Assembly (NCBI GenBank): GCA_021234155.1
Contig: JAJEKV010000017.1
Span: 5,373,874 to 5,437,873 of the forward strand
DNA: 64,000 nucleotides
Origin: Isoetes taiwanensis
Taxonomy: Eukaryota > Streptophyta > Lycopodiopsida > Isoetales > Isoetaceae
Direction: 5' to 3'
The notes under the pieces are model-generated. The model saw only the letters and a program-made list of their open reading frames with translations, ran no database searches and was not told the DNA's origin. This document shows positions 58,312-64,000 of this stretch, piece by piece. The position numbers and the translations under genes are program-made. Position 1 is the stretch's first letter, and the number at the start of each line of letters is the position of its first letter.

Positions 58312-58625
58312 AAATCACTAGATTATCTTTACAAACCCCCGTCTACACTAAACCATCTAATAACTGGCAATTTTGACATCTGCTTAATAACGTAATATGT
58401 TCCTAAAACCTATATTTCAACGCAGCCTATTAATTCAACGACTTATTAGATGCGCCAAAAACGTCCATCACTGTTCTGCATACAAGCTCCAGAGTAGATA
58501 CTGTTTCCTTGGGTCTCCATCGAAGATCACATTCCTGCAAGTGAACCAAACCTCGTGCCTACCTTGAATCAGGGAAGATTAGAACACGCATGTTTTCACT
58601 GTGCCTGCTCCCCATGCCAGCTGCC

Positions 58626-58715
58626 GTGGCTGTGTAGCCCAGTGGGTTGAACTCACGCCAGGCCGTGGAGTCCACCGCCAAAATGGGAGACCGGGCCCCG
58701 GACTTAGCAACCACA
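58626..58715 (+). pseudogene. tRNA-His-like copy B29 with insertion
   Basis: About 17 extra bases (tccaccgccaaaatggg) lie between the anticodon stem and the T arm. Confidence 0.48.
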
Positions 58716-59299
58716 AATATCTTGTATTTATATTCTTTGCGTAATATGAGGCTCTTGAAATCTATCCAAAGGCATCATTCAACCTTACTGCTGAGCATTT
58801 TGTGGAGATTCTACTAGACGCTGTCCATAACATGTGTCCGATACGAAGAATGTGGATCCAAAATGCAAACCGCCGAAGGCATGCTTATTTTGAAAAGTAG
58901 AATCCTAATACTTGAAGTCCTGACGACAAGGAAATCTGACAACATCTCTCAAGACTCATCCTTCTATCTATCTCTTATTCCATGCACAGCTTTAAACTCA
59001 GAACCCTAAACACCTCTGCATTGATACTCTATTCGCCTATGGAAAGACGATGACATCCAAACTATTTATTCACCCATTATTTTCCCTACTTCCACACGCT
59101 GATAAAATCCGCCGACATCCCAAGCAAGATGTCGGTAGGCGGGTGAAGCTTCTGGCCTCCGACTGAAGGCATTGTAGGTCACGTGAATCCGTAGATCGCA
59201 GGTTTCTCTTCGTGACAAAATTATCGGCGGTGATCCCTCTTTGCGCCAATGTAGATGGTAAATGCACAGTTAGCGCTTGATGTGGGATGTGGCTGTGCT

Positions 59300-59381
59300 G
59301 TGGCTGCTGTAGTTTGTGGTTAGAATCTCCACCGCTGTGGGCTGCGGAGACCTGGGCTCGACTCCCCAGCAAAACTGCCAA
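59300..59381 (+). tRNA. tRNA-His(GTG)-like copy A30
   Basis: Contains CGCTGTGGGCTGCGG with GTG and a good CCTGGGCTCGACTCCCCAG T arm; D arm and 3' acceptor damaged. Confidence 0.48.
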
Positions 59382-59694
59382 AACTCACTATACATTAATC
59401 TTAGAAGAAAATATAATGGCTAATGCCCAATTTGTCTTTACACTAAACCATTCAAAATTGCACCTATGACATTCATGAACACTAATAGTTATCTAAACTA
59501 TATATTCAAATGCATGACATCCACTACTTTCCATATGTGATAAAATGCCCATCATTGTCACATAAGTTTCTAGATATTGTTTTTGCTCCCCCATTGAAAG
59601 ATTATATTTCTTGTAGAACCAAAAACTTTGTGTTTACTCAATTAAAAGATTAGAATACGTGATGTCGTACCAAAAGTTGTTTCCTTATGTTGTT

Positions 59695-59764
59695 GTGGCT
59701 GTAGTTTAGTGGTTAGAATCTGTCGGCCAGGTCATGAGCACCCGTCCGAATTTCCACAACCACA
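59695..59764 (+). pseudogene. tRNA-His-like copy B30
   Basis: GTGGCTG acceptor kept; anticodon region TGTCGGCCAGGTCATGA without GTG. Confidence 0.48.
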
Positions 59765-60582
59765 AATATGTCATTTATATTCTTTGTATATGAGCTTCGT
59801 AATTCATCTCAAAGGCGCTGCTCAACCTTACTTCGCTGAGTATTTCCTTGTGGAGATTATACCAGACGTTGTCCATAACATGTCTGCATACGTGAAGAAT
59901 GTGGATCCAAAAAATGTAAACCGTCATAAAAGCATGCTTATTTTGAAAAGTAGAACCCAATAATGCAGTCCTACCTGGCTATGGAATCCATGCTACCATC
60001 TCTATACCCATCCTCTATTAATTCTATTCCATGGCTAATGCTAAACTCCAAGAACCCTAAATAGGGATCTTATGATAATTTTGTCACCGAAGAAAACACA
60101 TAGTCTCCTGACCCTCAGAATTCTACAATCTTCAATCGAAAAACAAAGCTTCTACCTACTACAAATATATTGCCCAGGATGTCGCTGGATTTTATCAACG
60201 TAAATGAGCGTAAGTACTTGAGTGAATAAATAGTTGTAGATGTCACCGCCTCCATAGATGAAATAGGAGTACCAACCATAATTATTTAGGGTCTCTGAGT
60301 TTGAATAGCCATGGAATAGAATGGATAAGAGGATGGAGTGCATATGGTATGGATCTCCCTGTCGCGGGACTCTGACATAGGATCTCTACTTTTCAAAATA
60401 AGCATGCCTTCCTCGACGGTTTACATTTTTGATCCACACCTTCATGTCTGGGATACATGTTATGGATAACGCCTAGTAGAATTTACAAGGAAAATGCTCA
60501 ATGGTAAGGCTTGAGAACGATGCAAGTTTTGAGATGAAACGTGTAAGCCTCATATTACAAAGAATAGGAATAAAGATATTTA

Positions 60583-60650
60583 GGTTGTCGAGTCGAGCCC
60601 AGTTCCAAGGATACAACTTGGAATCTCTAACCACAAGACTACAAACTACA
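60583..60650 (-). pseudogene. tRNA-like copy of block V, B type, GTA in the loop
   Basis: The minus strand shows a perfectly paired arm CCAAG-TTGTATC-CTTGG, with the stem changed on both sides relative to CCACG/CGTGG. The anticodon reads GTA. The acceptor start is damaged (GTAGTTTGTAGTC). Confidence 0.55.
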
Positions 60651-61001
60651 AATAAATATAAGGAAATGAACTCCTAGTAAAACATACGATTCTAATTTTC
60701 TAATTGAAGCAAAACACAAAGTTTTTGGGATTTCTACAAAATATAATTCAACTGTGGAGCAAAAATAATATCTACTAGAAACTTATATGCACGACAATGA
60801 TGGCATTTTATCATGTAAAATGAGTGGATGTCATGCATTGAATATAGAGTTTTTAGATATATTCGTGTTCATAGATGTCAAGAGCGCCAATTGTGGTGCG
60901 TTCTTGGTTTCGTCATAGAGTGCCAATTGCGAATGGTTTATTGTAAAGAACAAGGGCACAGCCATTGAATTGGCTTTTGTAAGAATAATGTATAGTGATT
61001 T

Positions 61002-61074
61002 TGTGGTTGCCGGAGTCGAGCCTGTGTCTCCACGGCCACAACGCGGGAATTCCCAACCACCAAACTACAACCAC
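61002..61074 (-). tRNA. tRNA-His(GTG)-like copy of block V, A type
   Basis: The most complete copy: acceptor GTGGTTG pairs with CAACCAC, anticodon arm CCGCG-TTGTGGC-CGTGG has GTG, and B box GGCTCGACTCC is kept. The D arm reads GTTTGGTGGTTGGGAAT. Best candidate for a working gene. Confidence 0.68.
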
Positions 61075-61555
61075 AATCACATCCACATCAATATAACTTC
61101 AATACATTTACCATCGCAGGAAAAAGGGATCTTATGATAATTTTGTCAACAAGAAAACATATAGTCTCCTCGATTCCCCGTATCCTACAATCCTTCAATC
61201 GGAAACAAAGCTTCTACCTACTACAAACATACCGCCTGTGGATGTCGCTGGATTTTTATCAACGTGTAAATGGAGTGTATAATGGAGGAATAAATAATTG
61301 TGATGTCATCGCTCTGGCTGCATTTAAATAGAGTATCGAATCATGAATTATTTAGGGTTCCCCTGAGTTTAGCATGCTGGAATTGGAATGGATAGAGGAT
61401 GGAGTGTAGATGGTATGGATTCCCTTGTCGGACTTCATTATTGGGATTCTACTTTCAAAATAAGCATGTTTATGACGGTTTACATTTTTTGATCCACATT
61501 CTTCATGTCTCGACACATGTTATGGACAACGCCTAGTATAATTCCACAAGGAAAT

Positions 61556-63160
61556 CCTTTTTCTATTTTTCCCTTCCCTTTTCTCCAATTTAGGGTTGCT
61601 CCTTTCCCTTTCCTTGTGCCCCTTCCTCGTTTCTTTTCCCATTTCCTCTCTCCTTTCCTCAGGCCCTTCTTTCTAAGTTTTCCCTTTTCTCGCTTTCCCC
61701 TCTCCTTTCCTTTTCCCTTTTCCCTTCTCCCCACCTTTCTTTTCCCTTTTTCCTTCCCTTTCTCTTTGCCCAGCCCTTCAGTCTCCTTTTTCTAGTGCCC
61801 TTTCCCTTCCCTTCTTTCCTCCTTTCTTTCCCTCTTCCTTTCCTTCCATGTCCATTTTCTCCTTCCTGGCTTTCCCCTTTCCTCACCTCTCTTCTCTTTT
61901 GCCATGTCCCTTCTATTTTTCATTCTCTTTTTCGCCTCCTCTTTCCTTTCTTCACCTTTTTCCCTCCCTCCCTCCTTTCCTTTTTCCTTCTTTTTTCTAT
62001 TTTGCTCTTCCTTTATTCACCTCCCTTTCTATTTTTCCATTTTATCTCCCATTTTCCTTTTGCCTTTTTCCATTTGCTTCCCACTTTTTCACGCTTGCCT
62101 TTCCATTTCTTTCAACCTCCTTGTCTTTTTCCTTCCTTATTTCTCTTCCTTTAAGGCCATTTATTCCTTCCTTTGCCCACCCTTTCCCTCTTCCTTTTCT
62201 CGTAGTCTTTTTCTTTTCCTTCCTCCCTCATTTGTTCTTTTTTTCCCTTCCCCTTTCCTCCTCCTTTCTCTTCCTTTTTCCGCTTCTCTCCTTCGCTTTC
62301 TTCCTTTTCCCATGCCTTTTTCCCTTTTGCCCCTCCTCGCTTTTCCTTTTACCCTTTCCATCCCTTCTCTCCTTCCTTTCTCTTTCCTTTTTCGTGTCCT
62401 TTTTCTCCTTTCCCCACCTTTTTCTCTCCTCCTTTCCCACCGTGCCTTTTCGCCTCCTCCTCCTCTCCCCTTTTCCTTCCATTTTCCTCGCTTTCCCTTT
62501 TCCTTTCCCTTCCCCTTCTCTACCATTTTCTATCCCCTTTTTCCCTCCCTTTACTCCTGTCCTCACCCTTTCCTCTTCTCTCCTTTTCATAGTGTCAGCT
62601 TTTTCCTATTTTCTCTCTCTTTACTTTTCCTTTCTATTTTTGTGCTATTTTCTATTTTCTTTTCCTTTATCCCAGCCTTTTGCCTTTATCTCCTCCCTTC
62701 CTCCTTTCCCCACCTTTTTACTCTTCCTCTCCCAAAGGTACCTTTTCACCTCCTCCTCCTTTCTTTACCTTTTCCCTTTCCCTTTTCTTCCTTTCCTTCC
62801 TTTTCCCTTCCCTTTCTTACCCTTTCTCATCCCTTTCAACTTCCCTTTACTCCTATCCCTTATCCTTCCATCTTCTCCTCTTTCTTACAGTGTCCTTTTT
62901 CTTTATTTTCCTTTCCCTTTTTCGTGCTCTTTCGCTTTCCTTTTTCCTTTCTTTCTTTCCCTTTTACCTGCGTTTTTGCTTTTCACTTTGCCATTTTCTC
63001 CTCCTTTTCATTTTCCCTTTCCTCTTCAGACATTAGAGCATGGCTAATTGTATGTATGAGGGAAGTCGTATGAGCAATGACCGAATAACGGATCATCTCA
63101 ACCATCCAAATTAGGGTTCTCACCACATGACATACCCCACGCCTAGCAACATTATAATGT
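61556..63160 (-). repeat. Polypurine repeat element, minus orientation
   Basis: About 1.47 kb of nearly pure C/T on the plus strand (61,556-63,030), then a flank (atctcaaccatccaaattagggtt...attataatg) that is the inverted counterpart of 28,262-28,340. The other flank is missing because the tract joins the satellite directly at 61,555. Frames of up to 399 codons in it are Phe/Ser/Leu/Pro runs and are not genes. Confidence 0.8.
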
Positions 63161-64000
63161 AAGATGTACCCGCTTTTGAACGAACTTGAAAAGAAGATAT
63201 GAGTGCATGCTTTGAAAATGGAAAGGAAAAGTTTGGAGATTGAAGAGGGTCAGATATGGCCACAATGTACAAGTGCATTGATGGTTATTTAGAACAAGGA
63301 TTTGAAAATTAGAAAATGATGGCAATGTATACATTTTGAAACAAGCAAAATAATGTTTTATAGTGGCCAGCTTATGTGGATGATCGTAATAAGGAAGAAG
63401 TAGCAATGAAATTTTCAAAAACATCAGAAGTGAGGTATCTGAAAGGAAAATATAAAATGATGACTTGGGAGAACTGCCTAAATTGGAATCTAAAGAGATA
63501 AGAATAAGAGAATTTTCTTGTCCCAAGAAAATTCTTCATGTTGATTCTCTACTTGAGAAATTTAATATGGAAGTTGCAAAAGCTTAAACCGGGCTAACGA
63601 GCATTAGGAGTAGAAAGAACACAAAACAAAATGTGCCCAAAATCATGAAGAAATAGAAGAAATGAAGAAAAATACCATAGACAATTGGTTGGGAGCTTAT
63701 TAGCATGTTGCAACACTAGACCCGATATAGCTGATTTATTGTAAATGTTCTAAGGTATGTATAGTAAATCCAGAAGCCTCATCGGTTATCGAAAGAAGGT
63801 AAGTTGGGAAAGATTTTGAAAGGCACGAAAACAATGAATAGTACAAGCAATGATTTACGCTATATGCATTCAGACAGGAGACTTAGATGAAAGGAAATCT
63901 ACTCAGGTATGTGCTAGTGTTTGGAGGGAGGACCAAAAAGATGTTGAGAACAAAAAGAAGAATCTTCATAGCAATACGTAACTGAACGAAGTACAAATAT
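63161..64000. other. AT-rich end of the window, nothing assigned
   Basis: A 124-codon minus-strand frame (63,152-63,526) and short plus-strand pieces are unrecognised. No satellite, tRNA or retroelement motif is seen. Confidence 0.4.

Larger units (their letters stand above)
54019..60062 (+). repeat. Satellite block IV, six units
   Basis: Starts in the B half at ggttacggtaatcc and runs through six A and six B tRNA copies, A spacing 968-1,085 bp. It ends in mid-unit after gaaccctaaata, where the sequence switches to the opposite strand. Confidence 0.92.
60063..61555 (-). repeat. Satellite block V, inverted, about one and a half units
   Basis: All landmarks occur as reverse complements. The junction at 60,062/60,063 joins two different points of the unit head to head. 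The right end stops in mid-unit (ccacaaggaaat) at a polypyrimidine tract. Confidence 0.93.

Noticed and set aside
10783-61074. tRNA-derived SINEs
   Set aside because: SINEs are dispersed with a tail and target duplications. Here copies sit at fixed positions in a tandem unit, in one orientation per block, without A-rich tails.
61848-63047. Open frames of 389-399 codons
   Set aside because: Entirely Phe/Ser/Leu/Pro from a C/T tract; the same appears at 28.3-29.9 and 30.2-31.4 kb. Lack of stops follows from composition.
63152-63526. 124-codon minus-strand frame
   Set aside because: AT-rich, Leu/Phe/Ser-rich with no motif and no promoter signal; likely chance.

Overview
The window looks like nuclear DNA of a land plant. 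The tRNA-His copies have the plant type of body (acceptor starting GTGGYTG, D arm GTTTAGTGGT, loop TTGTGGC in the best copies), TATA boxes have the form CTATAAATAG, and there is a Ty3/gypsy chromovirus. Nothing is prokaryotic. Almost every coding region is broken by many small indels, and repeat copies differ by recurring short substitution blocks. Much of this may be consensus error of a noisy assembly, so I call few intact genes.

Layout. 1-75 is the flank of a repeat seen again at 29.9 kb. 1.21-5.8 kb holds a minus-strand chromovirus (gag, zinc knuckle, protease, RT, RNase H, integrase, chromodomain), frameshifted throughout. 6.1-7.7 kb is an unrecognised minus-strand coding-like region. 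8389-9647 is a minus-strand histone H3 variant: it starts MARTKQT, has a long charged tail and ends in a histone fold with CENH3-like features. Both of the last two units have a TATA box and a distinctive 66-bp stem-loop upstream (three copies in all).

From 10.05 kb to 61.55 kb the window is dominated by a tandem satellite of about 1.02 kb per unit. Each unit is an ancient dimer and each half carries one tRNA-His-like gene. I count about 61 copies in five blocks: 10.05-28.26, 33.33-35.42, 46.24-50.86 and 54.02-60.06 kb on the plus strand, and 60.06-61.56 kb inverted. An eroded relic lies at 31.5-32.1 kb. About 20 copies still show a GTG anticodon. Most others have a 6-base loop (CTAGGC or CCAGG type), and three read GTA.

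The satellite is interrupted by (a) polypurine/polypyrimidine tracts of 1.1-1.6 kb, at least two of which belong to one repeat family with conserved flanks, and (b) a 10.8-kb segment, 35,419-46,240, which restores the satellite exactly when removed. That segment has imperfect terminal inverted repeats (AAGCG...TCATTAAAG...TTGGAA) and a 4-bp CAAC target duplication, so it appears to be a class II transposon. I cannot recognise its coding content. Another 3.2-kb interruption (50.86-54.02 kb) is rich in minisatellites. The last kilobase is AT-rich and unassigned.

How the parts relate: the retroelement is self-contained. The H3 variant next to a satellite array invites a centromere hypothesis, but the sequence alone does not show it. 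The tRNA copies keep recognisable internal A and B boxes, but most have lost anticodon, T-arm or acceptor pairing, so the array is mainly a tRNA-derived satellite with perhaps a few usable genes.
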